Positions 6,085 to 13,052 of a stretch of DNA of 14,956 bases are shown here, in pieces. The notes under the pieces are model-generated. The model was not told where the DNA came from, searched no databases, and saw only the letters and a program-made list of their open reading frames with translations. Every line of letters begins with the position of its first letter. The first letter of the stretch is position 1. Source of the DNA: JBDTNL01 sp039933785 (GTDB lineage: Bacteria; Acidobacteriota; Thermoanaerobaculia; Multivoradales; JAGPDF01); NCBI GenBank assembly GCA_039933785.1, contig JBDTNL010000082.1:1-14956 (forward strand), in the 5' to 3' direction. The position numbers and the translations under genes are program-made.

Positions 6085-6662
6085 GACATCACCTCTCCCG
6101 CCGAGCCGGCCGCGGCCATATCGCCGTGGTAGGCATCGCGCAGGTCCTTGATCGCTCGGTGCACGCGCACCTTGACCGCGCCGACGCTGCAACCCAGCAG
6201 GTCGGCGATCTGGTCGTACTTGAGCAGCTGATAGCGGCTGAGCACCAACACTTCCCGCTTCTCCGGCGGCAACGATTGGAGCGCCCGCCGCATGCGGCGC
6301 TCGGTCTCCGAACGCTCCAGGGACTCGGGCGCGAGCGGTGCTGAGTCCACGATCTCCGGCGCATCCTCGGACTGCTGTTGCTCCTTGCCGCGCTTGCGGT
6401 AACCGTCGACCGAAACGTTGCGCGCCAACTGATACATCCAGGGCAGGAAGTCGCCATCGTCCCGGAAATTGCGGCTGTACTTCAACATGCGCACGAACAC
6501 CTCCTGCACCAGATCCTCCGCGGATCCCGGCTTCGCCCCCAGCCGGCGGAAGAGATTGAACAGCCGCAGGTGGTGGCGCTCGAACAACACTCCGAGCCTG
6601 GAGACATCGCCGTCGCGCACGGCCCGCATCAGCTCGGTATCGGTGGTGGGAGTGGAATTCAC
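6081..6662 (-). CDS. ECF RNA polymerase sigma factor (sigma A)
   Basis: The 193-residue sigma-70 factor has region 2 at about 12-92: LMRAVRDGDVSRLGVLFERH, EDLVQEVFVRMLK at 50-61 and FLPWMYQLARNVSVDGYRKR at 72-91, the region 2.3/2.4 melting and -10 recognition segment. Region 4 is at about 122-177: RALQSLPPEKREVLVLSRYQ, LLKYDQIADLLGCSVGAVKV (helix-turn-helix) and RVHRAIKDLRDAY. The start codon is GTG (complement of 6660-6662). No in-frame ATG lies close upstream and GGGG about 10 bases before is a weak RBS. It heads a four-gene unit with the anti-sigma and two DUF4097 genes. Autoregulation from the upstream dyad-containing region is likely for such loci but not shown here. Confidence 0.95.
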   Translation of the reverse strand: MNSTPTTDTELMRAVRDGDVSRLGVLFERHHLRLFNLFRRLGAKPGSAEDLVQEVFVRMLKYSRNFRDDGDFLPWMYQLARNVSVDGYRKRGKEQQQSEDAPEIVDSAPLAPESLERSETERRMRRALQSLPPEKREVLVLSRYQLLKYDQIADLLGCSVGAVKVRVHRAIKDLRDAYHGDMAAAGSAGEVMS

Positions 6663-6705
6663 GCGATTTTTGTCCCCGTCATGATTCTCAACCGTTCGAT
6701 GCCCA

Positions 6706-6749
6706 AAAGGTTACCTCCGGGGCTATCCAAAGCCCGATTTGCAACCTTT
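6706..6749. promoter_or_regulatory. Concentric nested dyad upstream of the sigma A operon
   Basis: AAAGGTT (6706-6712), 7 bases, GGGCT (6720-6724), a 6-base centre, AGCCC (6731-6735), 7 bases, AACCTTT (6743-6749). Both arm pairs share exactly the same centre (6727.5). It lies 44 bases above the sigma A start and 63 bases before the methyltransferase remnant. It could be a two-site operator, a 5'-leader hairpin or a cruciform. The remaining intergenic bases hold TATTCT (6765-6770) as a possible plus-strand -10, with no convincing -35. Confidence 0.5.
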
Positions 6750-6811
6750 GCCGGGTTTCGGCTCTATTCTGGACAGACGCCACCCCTCCCGACCGGGTTA
6801 CTGTCTCTGAG

Positions 6812-7238
6812 ATGCCTGGCTACGACCAGACGTACAAGGACTGGGACTCGCCGCTGGCGCGAGCGTTCCGGCAGCAGGCGTATGGACGGGACATCGGACA
6901 GCATGCATGGGTCACGGCCGACGATCTCGAGCCGATCTCGACCGGCCGCTCGATCTTCCGAGCGCCGCGGCTTCACTCAGTACGTGCCCCCGGGGGGCAA
7001 CGAGACCGCAATCGCCGAGTGCGGCTTGATCTTGCTTCGCCAGGAAGACCGGACTTCGAGCCTGATCGGAAACGCCTCCGGCAGGCTGGCCTCCCGAAAG
7101 GCCCATCGAGCAGGGCTCGAGGCGCGTGAGGGTTTGGAAACGTTCTCTCGTCAGCAGGAGTATCTGGCGGCGGTAGTCGAGCTCGCCCGGCGCGGAGCGC
7201 TGTCGCGAGCGATGTATCTGGTCGAGAAGCCCAACTAG
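6812..7238 (+). pseudogene. Class I SAM-dependent methyltransferase with deleted core
   Basis: Two pieces of one gene are visible in different frames. The first, from ATG 6812, reads MPGYDQTYKDWDSPLARAFR then AYGRDIGQHAWVTADDLE, the usual N-terminus of a methyltransferase family I know from memory. The second, in the frame ending at TAG 7236-7238, reads GFTQYVPPGGNETAIAECGL, LILLRQEDRTSSLIGNASGR and LAAVVELARRGALSRAMYLV, the usual C-terminus. The whole Rossmann core with the SAM-binding DLGCG motif, roughly 110-130 residues, is missing, and the join is out of frame. At the join (6923-6941) an 8-base direct repeat, GATCTCGA, occurs twice, as expected for a deletion scar. No enzyme can be made. 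TACTGT lies 7 bases before the ATG and there is no Shine-Dalgarno sequence. Its stop abuts that of the ATP-grasp gene. Confidence 0.75.
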
Positions 7239-8258
7239 CTAGGCGCCCGAGCCGTAGCGCTGGAGCGCCGACTGCACGATGCCCTCGATCAAGTCGTTGT
7301 AGCTCTTGCCACCCTCCTTGGCCGAAAGCGCGAGCTCCGCGGTTTGCAGCAGGTAGGGGTTTGGATTGACCTCGATGACGTACATCGTGCCGTCCTTGGC
7401 GAGCCGGAAATCGATCCGGCCGTAGTCGTACAGGCGAAGCGCCTGGTAGGCCTGCACCGCGGTCTGTTGCAGGAGCTCCAGGGTGTCGGCGTCGAGATCC
7501 TTGGGGAAGACGTTCTTGGTCTTTTCGTACGCTGCCGTACCCTCTTCCCACTTCACTTCCGAGCCGGCGATACGCGGCGTGCCCTTGGGGAGCTTCGACA
7601 GATCGAGCTCGATCACCGGCAGCGCTTCGGGTTTGCCGTTGCCGAGGACGCCGACGTAGAGCTCTCGCCCTTCGATGTATTCCTCGATCAGCGCCGGGCT
7701 GTCGAATTCGGAATGGATGTAGTCGATGCGCTCCATCAACTCCTTGATCGAGTTGCACACCGCGCCAAAGTGGATGCCGATCGATCCATCTTCACCCGCC
7801 GGCTTGACGATTACCGGAAAGCTCAGATCGTGGGCGTGCTCGCTGCGGCCACGGTAGACAATGGCGAATTCGGGAGTCGGGATGTCGTGGAAGGCGAAGA
7901 TCTTCTTCGCCAAGGCCTTGTCCTGCGCCAGATGCAGGCCGCGCGAGCCAGAACCGGTGAAGCGGCGCCCGAGGAGCTCGAGATAGCCGGCTAAATTGTG
8001 GTCCTGCGTGTCGCCACCGGCGAAGGACTCGACCAGATTGAAGATTAGATCGGCTTCGGCCTCGGCGACTTCGTTGAGGCTCGCAGCGCTGCCGTCCAGG
8101 CGCAGATAGATCGGGTTGTGTCCGATCTCCTTGAGCGCTTCGTAGACCTCGGAAACATCGGGCAACGGGGCCTTGCGCTTGGGGCGTTGTTCAGCCACTC
8201 GTTCTTCGTCCTCGCCCCACCAGTATTCGTACAGCACGCCGATGCGCAACTTCGCCAT
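7239..8258 (-). CDS. D-Ala-D-Ala ligase-like ATP-grasp enzyme
   Basis: The 339-residue protein has the ATP-grasp ligase fold of the D-alanine-D-alanine ligase family. Features in order: an N-terminal Rossmann-like strand (KLRIGVLYEYWWGEDEER), GYLELLGRRFTGSGS (91-105), which matches the Ddl GYLELLGIPYTGS segment, PVIVKPAGEDGSIGI (148-162, nucleotide-binding loop), LIEEYIEGRELYVGV (190-204), YGRIDFRL (279-286) and IEVNPNPYL (295-303, Mg-ATP Asp/Asn ligands). It is not a standard Ddl: the N-terminus lacks the Ddl HG-x-x-GE(D) layout and carries a charged insert (18-33). The carboxylate and amine substrates are therefore open, possibly a dipeptide or peptide-tailored metabolite. The start has GGGG 5 bases upstream. 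It is 54 bases downstream of a metallopeptidase on the same strand, suggesting a make/cleave peptide pair; that is inference. Confidence 0.88.
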   Translation of the reverse strand: MAKLRIGVLYEYWWGEDEERVAEQRPKRKAPLPDVSEVYEALKEIGHNPIYLRLDGSAASLNEVAEAEADLIFNLVESFAGGDTQDHNLAGYLELLGRRFTGSGSRGLHLAQDKALAKKIFAFHDIPTPEFAIVYRGRSEHAHDLSFPVIVKPAGEDGSIGIHFGAVCNSIKELMERIDYIHSEFDSPALIEEYIEGRELYVGVLGNGKPEALPVIELDLSKLPKGTPRIAGSEVKWEEGTAAYEKTKNVFPKDLDADTLELLQQTAVQAYQALRLYDYGRIDFRLAKDGTMYVIEVNPNPYLLQTAELALSAKEGGKSYNDLIEGIVQSALQRYGSGA

Positions 8259-8312
8259 TCTTGCCCCCGTCGCCGGTTCAGATTGCTGCCGAACTCGAAC
8301 TCATCGCTGGAT

Positions 8313-9344
8313 CTAGCCCTGAAAGAAGGCACCGCGAGTCAGAAAATTCATCGCCAGTGTAGTGCTGTATGCGGTCAACTCGACAATCGCCGCTTCCTCG
8401 CGTTCGACCTCGATCTGCAAATCGAGCTCTCGACAGGCGCGCGCCATGCGCTCGATGAGCGCGCGAACGACCGGCCGCCGCACTCCCGTCCAGTAGGCGA
8501 GACGATCGGTGAGCAACGCGCGATGCTCCTCGACGAAGTCCGCGGCCGGCCGAGACACTCCCGGCTTGGCGCTCGCGCCCCGGCGGCGGCGCTTGATCGG
8601 AAACAGCTCCGTCAAGTCTGGACCCAGCGCTTCGTCCACCGTCGCGCCGGTCTCGCGCGACCAGCGGGCGTAGAACTCGCGTACCGTCTCGACCATCTCG
8701 TCGGCGGTGATGTCGGTGGTGCCGGCCGGCATCAGGGGAACCGTGTCACGCAGGCGTCGCGCCACGCGATCCACGTACTGAAGCTTGGCCAGCGCCGGCC
8801 AGCCGCGATACTTCTTGCGCCAACCCGACTTGGGCGTCAACCAGATGGCGAAGGTCTCGGCGAAGTCCTCGTCGGGATGCTTCTGCGCGTACCAACCCTC
8901 GATGTGCCGGACGTAGTGCCGACTGAACGGCACCGGCCGATAGTCGTCGCGGTAGCGGCGGAAGAATGGGCCGAAGTGCTCGCGCCAACGGGGGGTCTTG
9001 TACAGCAGGTACGAGTAGTTGAAGGCGTGCCCGGCCTCGTGGCGCAGATACATCATGATCTCGCGCTCGCCTTCGAGGTTGTCGGTCATGGCGCGCTCGA
9101 TGCGGCCCAGCTGCGGATCCGCGAGATAAAACGGGATGCCGATCACCGGCTCCATGTCCGGACAGCCCCATTCGTCCGTCAGGTAGGCGGCGGGCCGGAA
9201 GTGCCGCAGCCCCTTGGCCTCGAGCTCGCGATGCAGTTGCGCCACCGAGGCTTCGAGTGGCGATCCTTCCAGGTGAAGACCCAAGTCGCAGATTCGCTGA
9301 TCCAGCAAATCCGCGTGCGGCACCTCGCTGCCCGGGGCGACCAT
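8313..9344 (-). CDS. Putative zinc-dependent metallopeptidase (HEAGH)
   Basis: The 343-residue protein has a gluzincin-type zinc motif, H102-E103-A-G-H106 (MMYLRHEAGHAFNYSYLLYK). A candidate third ligand is Glu163 in EDFAETFAIWLTP (159-171). It follows the pattern of proteins annotated 'putative zinc-binding metallopeptidase', whose substrate is unknown. There is no signal peptide, so it is cytoplasmic. The N-terminal 80 residues include LRHFRPAAYLTDEWGCPD and VIGIPFYLADPQL. The C-terminal third has a basic patch (KRRRRG, 251-256) and a helical tail. ATG 9344 has no Shine-Dalgarno sequence, but TAGCAT stands 7 bases upstream, suggesting a leaderless message. It precedes the ATP-grasp gene by 54 bases and is divergent from the dioxygenase. 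Confidence 0.82.
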   Translation of the reverse strand: MVAPGSEVPHADLLDQRICDLGLHLEGSPLEASVAQLHRELEAKGLRHFRPAAYLTDEWGCPDMEPVIGIPFYLADPQLGRIERAMTDNLEGEREIMMYLRHEAGHAFNYSYLLYKTPRWREHFGPFFRRYRDDYRPVPFSRHYVRHIEGWYAQKHPDEDFAETFAIWLTPKSGWRKKYRGWPALAKLQYVDRVARRLRDTVPLMPAGTTDITADEMVETVREFYARWSRETGATVDEALGPDLTELFPIKRRRRGASAKPGVSRPAADFVEEHRALLTDRLAYWTGVRRPVVRALIERMARACRELDLQIEVEREEAAIVELTAYSTTLAMNFLTRGAFFQG

Positions 9345-9351
9345 CGCCGCG

Positions 9352-9387
9352 ATGCTACCAGTCGGCCTCGATCGAGGTGTCTAATAC
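9352..9387. promoter_or_regulatory. Shared divergent promoter with central 12-bp palindrome
   Basis: CCTCGATCGAGG (9366-9377) is a perfect palindrome lying between two -10-like boxes: TAGCAT on the minus strand (complement of 9352-9357) for the metallopeptidase and TAATAC (9382-9387) for the dioxygenase. Both boxes end 7-8 bases before their ATG. The whole intergenic stretch is 51 bases. A dimeric repressor bound to the palindrome could block both promoters. No clear -35 hexamers are seen. Confidence 0.5.
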
Positions 9388-9395
9388 TAGGCGTC

Positions 9396-10352
9396 ATGAA
9401 TCTCACCGGCATCCACCATCTCACCGCCGTCTCCGCCGAGATCCGCAAGAACCATCGCTTCTACACCCGGACGCTCGGCATGCGGTTGGTCAAACGCTCG
9501 GTGAATCAGGATGACGTGAGTGCCTACCACCTGTTCTATTCGGATGCCGTCGGCAGCCCCGGCAACGACCTCACGTTCTTCGACTTCCCGGTGCCGCGCG
9601 AGCGGCGAGGCACCCGCAGCATCACGCGCACCCACTTGCGGGTGAACGGCCAAGCGAGCCTCGAGTGGTGGGCCCATCGGCTGCCGCAGGAAGGCGCCTC
9701 GAGCGTCGGCCAACTCACTCAGCGAGATGGCCGGCTGACGCTCGACTTCGAGGACTTCGAAGGTCAGCGCCTGGCGCTGATCGACGACTCGGGCCAAGGC
9801 GACACGCCGGTGCCATGGGAGCAGAGCCCAGTGCCTGCCGAATTCCAGATCCGTGGCCTCGGGCCGATTCTGATGAGCGTGCCGGCTCTCGAACCGACCG
9901 CCGACATCCTGATCCGAGTGCTCGAGATGCGGCCGGTACGCGAGTATCCGCACCCCGAGAACCCGCGGCACACCGTGCATGTGTACGCGATGGGCGACGG
10001 TGGCCCGCACGCCGAGCTCCACGTCGCCGTGCAACCCGAGCTCACGGTCACCCACGCTGGCGCCGGCGGGGTGCATCACGTCGCCTTCCGCACCCCCAGC
10101 GACGCGGAGTACGACGCCTGGTCAAAGCGCCTCGATGAGCTCGGCGTCCGCAACAGCGGCAAGGTCGATCGCTACTACTTCCGCAGCTTGTACCTGCGCG
10201 AGCCGAACGGTGTGTTGTTCGAGATCGCGACTGACGGACCCGGGTTCGCGGTGGACGAGGACGCGGCGACACTCGGCGACAAGGTCGTGCTGCCGCCGTT
10301 CCTCGAGCCCCGGCGGGCTTCGATCCTCGCCAATCTCCAACCGATCGACTAG
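9396..10352 (+). CDS. VOC-family ring-cleaving extradiol dioxygenase
   Basis: The 318-residue protein has two glyoxalase/VOC modules in the layout of ring-cleaving dioxygenases of the MhqO/LinE-like group, which open hydroquinone- or catechol-type rings with Fe(II) and oxygen. Module 1 begins MNLTGIHHLTAVSAEIRKNH, with a metal His at 7 or 8, and continues FYTRTLGMRLVKRSVNQDD. Module 2 has GGVHHVAFRTPSD with His227/228 and YLREPNGVLFEIATDGPGF with Glu276, completing the two-His, one-Glu site. The long frame is open far upstream (to 8118), but that part is antisense to the metallopeptidase. ATG 9396 is the family start. TAATAC 8 bases upstream and no RBS suggest a leaderless transcript. It is convergent with the permease 25 bases downstream. 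The natural substrate, a quinol from detoxification or aromatic degradation, cannot be told from sequence. Confidence 0.93.
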   Translation: MNLTGIHHLTAVSAEIRKNHRFYTRTLGMRLVKRSVNQDDVSAYHLFYSDAVGSPGNDLTFFDFPVPRERRGTRSITRTHLRVNGQASLEWWAHRLPQEGASSVGQLTQRDGRLTLDFEDFEGQRLALIDDSGQGDTPVPWEQSPVPAEFQIRGLGPILMSVPALEPTADILIRVLEMRPVREYPHPENPRHTVHVYAMGDGGPHAELHVAVQPELTVTHAGAGGVHHVAFRTPSDAEYDAWSKRLDELGVRNSGKVDRYYFRSLYLREPNGVLFEIATDGPGFAVDEDAATLGDKVVLPPFLEPRRASILANLQPID

Positions 10353-10377
10353 AAGGCGCTCGCGTCGTGCAAGCGAA

Positions 10378-12825
10378 TCACTGCGCGCGAAGCGCGACAC
10401 CGGGATCGATGTGAGCCGCCCGCGCCGCGGGAATCCAGCAGGCGCCGACGCCGACTATCGCCATCAGCAATGCGACTCCGGCAAGGGTCAAGGGATCGTG
10501 AGGCGCGACACCGTACAGCAGTCCTTGAATAAGACGCGAGAGGGCGAGCACGCCGACCGCGCCGAGAACGAGCCCGATCGCGACCAGCACTCCGCCTTCG
10601 GCCAGGATCATGCGCTGCACCCTCGCCGAGTCGGCGCCGAGGCTCATGCGGATGCCGATCTCTTGTCGACGGGCGCTTACCGAGAAGGCCAGGACTCCGC
10701 CGATTCCAACCGCCGCCACCACCATCGCCAGCAACCCCAGGGCTGCGATCAACAGCGCGTTCAGTCGCCGCGGCGCGACACTCTCGTCGCGGATCTGGTC
10801 CAGGGTGAGTACTTTTTCGATCGGCTGGCGGGGCGCGATGGCGCGCACGACACGGGTCGCGGCGGGTGCCATCGCCGCCGGATCGCCGCTCGAGCGAATC
10901 ACCAGACCGCCGCTCGGAAAATCACCCTGGGCGAAGGGCATGAACAATGCCGGCACGGCTTTGGCGTCGAGGCCGCCGTCCTTGGTATCGCCGACGACGC
11001 CGACCACCGTGCGCCAATCGCCAGAGACGCCGATGAACCTCAGCACGTCGCCGGTCCAGGCCACTCGCCGGCCGACTGGGTCCTGACCAGGGAACAGGAG
11101 ATCGGCGAGCGTCTGATTGAGGATCACCACCGCCGCGGAAGCCCCGCGATCGGTGGCAGAAAAATCACGTCCGCGAAGCAGCGGAATCCCGGCCGCGCGA
11201 AAATACTCGGGGCTCGCGGTGCGGTACTCGGAGCGCGGAGTAGGCTCGCCTTGGACAGCTTGCCGGCCCTCGGCCTTGATCTCGAGCGCGATGCCCGCGA
11301 GGCGCAAGGGTATGGTCGAGCCCAGACCGACGCGGGTCACTCCCGGCAGCGCGGCAATTTGGGTCTCCATCTGTTCGTAGCGCGAGAGCACGGCGTTTTT
11401 GTCCTCGCCACCGAAGTCGCTCGGCACCTCGAGGGTCAAGATGTTGTCGGTCTTGATTCCGGCGTCGACGACGGAGAGCCGCAGCATGGTGCGAGTCAAC
11501 AGCCCGGCGCCGGTGAGCAGGACCATCGAGACCGCGATCTGCGCCACCACCAGTCCCTGCTGCAGGCGTTGACGACGCAAGCCGCCGGTCGACCGTTTGC
11601 CGCCCGAGGCGAGCGCGGCACCGAGCGCGTTGTCGCGCGTCAGCTTGGGCGCGAACGAGAGCAGGAGCGCGACCAGCACCGACAGCGAGAGTGTGAACGC
11701 GAGCACCATGCCGTCGACGCGGATCTCACCAGCCCTAGGGCTATAGCGCGCCGCGAAGGCCACCAGCATGCCGACGCCGCCGTACGCGAGTAGCAGGCCG
11801 ATAAGGCTGCCGAGCAGAGCAAGCACCAGGTTCTCCACCAACAACAAGCGGCGAAGCGTTCCGGTCCCGGCACCCATCGAGGCCCGCACCACCATCTCCT
11901 GTTCCCGGCGCACCGCCCGAATGAGCGTGAGGTTGGCAACATTGGCGCAGGCGATGATCAGCACGAACGCCGCCGCCGCCATCATCAGCCAGAGGGTGAG
12001 ACGCGATTTCTCGCCCAACACTTCGCGAAAGGGCGTCAAGGTGACCTTGAAACCCGATCCCGCGTCGTAGGCCTCGGGATGATCGGCGTGCACACGAGTG
12101 GAAATCGATGCGATCTCGGCCCGCGCCTGCTCGACGGTCGAACCCGGAGCGAGCCGCGCTACCATCTCGGTCATCCGGTGCGTGCGTCCGGTTACCATCG
12201 TGGCGCTCATGTGGTGGTCGCTGCACACCATGTTCATCAGGGCATCGATCCGTCCCGGAAAATACGGCGCCTTCTGCAGCACACCCACGACGGTCACTGC
12301 CTTGCCGCCGACGCGGAGGATCTTGCCGAGTACGGCCGGATCGCCAGCGAAGCGCTGCAGCCAGTACTCGTGCGTCAGCATCATCACCGGCGCCGCGCGC
12401 GGGCCGTCGTCACCGGCATTGAACGGCCGCCCGAGTACCGGCGCGAGACCCATCACCGCGAGGTAGTTGCCCGTAACCAGGCCGACATCGATGCGCACCG
12501 CGTCGTGCTCGCTCACCAAGCTGAGGGTCATCGGCGAGTACTCGGCGATCCCGCCGCTAAGCGTCTTCGCGGCCGAGCGGAAGTCTTCGATCTCGGGTAC
12601 CGAGAACGCGATGTCCTCTCCACCCGTGCCAGCGGACGATTGGCGCAGGTACATCAACCGGTCGCCGTCCTTGTGCGGCAACGGCCGCAGCACTACGCCG
12701 CGGACCACGCTGAAGATCGCGGTGTTGGCGCCGATGCCGAGGCCGAGAGTGAGCAGCACCGCGAGCGTGAAGCCTCGTGCGCGGTAGAGGCTGCGAAGGG
12801 CGTATCGAAGATCGAGCATGAACAT
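10378..12825 (-). CDS. ADOP/MacB-like ABC transporter permease
   Basis: The 815-residue FtsX/MacB-type permease is of the kind annotated 'ADOP family duplicated permease' in Acidobacteria. It begins MFMLDLRYALRSLYRARGFT, then a first TM segment (LAVLLTLGLGIGANTAIFSV). A MacB-like periplasmic domain (about 50-270) leads to FtsX helices (about 280-400: LTLWLMMAAAAFVLIIACAN, ENLVLALLGSLIGLLLAY, VLAFTLSLSVLVALLLSFAP). A second half repeats the plan: TM at about 422-445, periplasmic domain, then 690-800 with RQEIGIRMSLGADSARVQRM and a last TM ending AHIDPGVALRAQ. Such permeases need an ABC ATPase, and none is adjacent. They export or extract lipids, peptides or lipoproteins in related systems; the substrate here is unknown. 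AAGGAGA lies 10 bases before the ATG. Confidence 0.93.
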   Translation of the reverse strand: MFMLDLRYALRSLYRARGFTLAVLLTLGLGIGANTAIFSVVRGVVLRPLPHKDGDRLMYLRQSSAGTGGEDIAFSVPEIEDFRSAAKTLSGGIAEYSPMTLSLVSEHDAVRIDVGLVTGNYLAVMGLAPVLGRPFNAGDDGPRAAPVMMLTHEYWLQRFAGDPAVLGKILRVGGKAVTVVGVLQKAPYFPGRIDALMNMVCSDHHMSATMVTGRTHRMTEMVARLAPGSTVEQARAEIASISTRVHADHPEAYDAGSGFKVTLTPFREVLGEKSRLTLWLMMAAAAFVLIIACANVANLTLIRAVRREQEMVVRASMGAGTGTLRRLLLVENLVLALLGSLIGLLLAYGGVGMLVAFAARYSPRAGEIRVDGMVLAFTLSLSVLVALLLSFAPKLTRDNALGAALASGGKRSTGGLRRQRLQQGLVVAQIAVSMVLLTGAGLLTRTMLRLSVVDAGIKTDNILTLEVPSDFGGEDKNAVLSRYEQMETQIAALPGVTRVGLGSTIPLRLAGIALEIKAEGRQAVQGEPTPRSEYRTASPEYFRAAGIPLLRGRDFSATDRGASAAVVILNQTLADLLFPGQDPVGRRVAWTGDVLRFIGVSGDWRTVVGVVGDTKDGGLDAKAVPALFMPFAQGDFPSGGLVIRSSGDPAAMAPAATRVVRAIAPRQPIEKVLTLDQIRDESVAPRRLNALLIAALGLLAMVVAAVGIGGVLAFSVSARRQEIGIRMSLGADSARVQRMILAEGGVLVAIGLVLGAVGVLALSRLIQGLLYGVAPHDPLTLAGVALLMAIVGVGACWIPAARAAHIDPGVALRAQ

Positions 12826-13052
12826 GGCGTCAACTCTCCTTGGACTCAGTGGCGGCGGGGCTTGCGCACACCATAGCTTTCCTCGTTTAGCGCTCGATCT
12901 TTGGCAGATTCTACGGTGTCAAGCGACAACATTCGCGCCGCTTCCACCCAGACATCGAGCTAAGGCCCCCAAAATCGACCTCTTCGTCCGGATTCTCCGA
13001 CTGGCAGTCGCTACACTGCGAGGCCATTCGGAGTTCGATGGGAGAATTCGGC
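12826..13052. promoter_or_regulatory. Intergenic region between divergent permease and beta-helix genes
   Basis: No gene is seen here. TACACT (13012-13017) is a plausible -10 for the beta-helix gene, giving a leader of about 30 bases, but the matching -35 is weak. For the permease, TTGACA occurs on the minus strand (complement of 12917-12922) without a good -10 at 16-18 bases. AAGGAGA (complement of 12836-12842) is the permease RBS. Confidence 0.4.
13040..13044 (+). promoter_or_regulatory. Ribosome binding site fixing the beta-helix gene start
   Basis: GGGAG ends 8 bases before ATG 13053, whereas the earlier in-frame ATG at 13038 overlaps this site and has only a GGAG 4 bases away. The protein from 13053 begins with a typical basic signal-peptide start. 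Confidence 0.6.

Noticed and set aside
8259..8312. Possible small gene or internal promoter between the peptidase and ATP-grasp genes
   Set aside because: Only 54 bases, no start with RBS other than that of the ATP-grasp gene and no promoter-like boxes.
8118..9395. Upstream extension of the dioxygenase frame
   Set aside because: Antisense to the metallopeptidase and ATP-grasp genes; the dioxygenase family starts at ATG 9396.
10353..10377. Bidirectional terminator between the dioxygenase and permease
   Set aside because: No clear stem with a T-run in the 25-base gap.
9979..11793. 604-residue plus-strand frame
   Set aside because: Covers the dioxygenase in another frame and the permease antisense; low-complexity Arg/Ser/His sequence without domains.
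12917..12922. TTGACA on the minus strand as permease -35
   Set aside because: No acceptable -10 at 16-18 bases; kept only as a remark.
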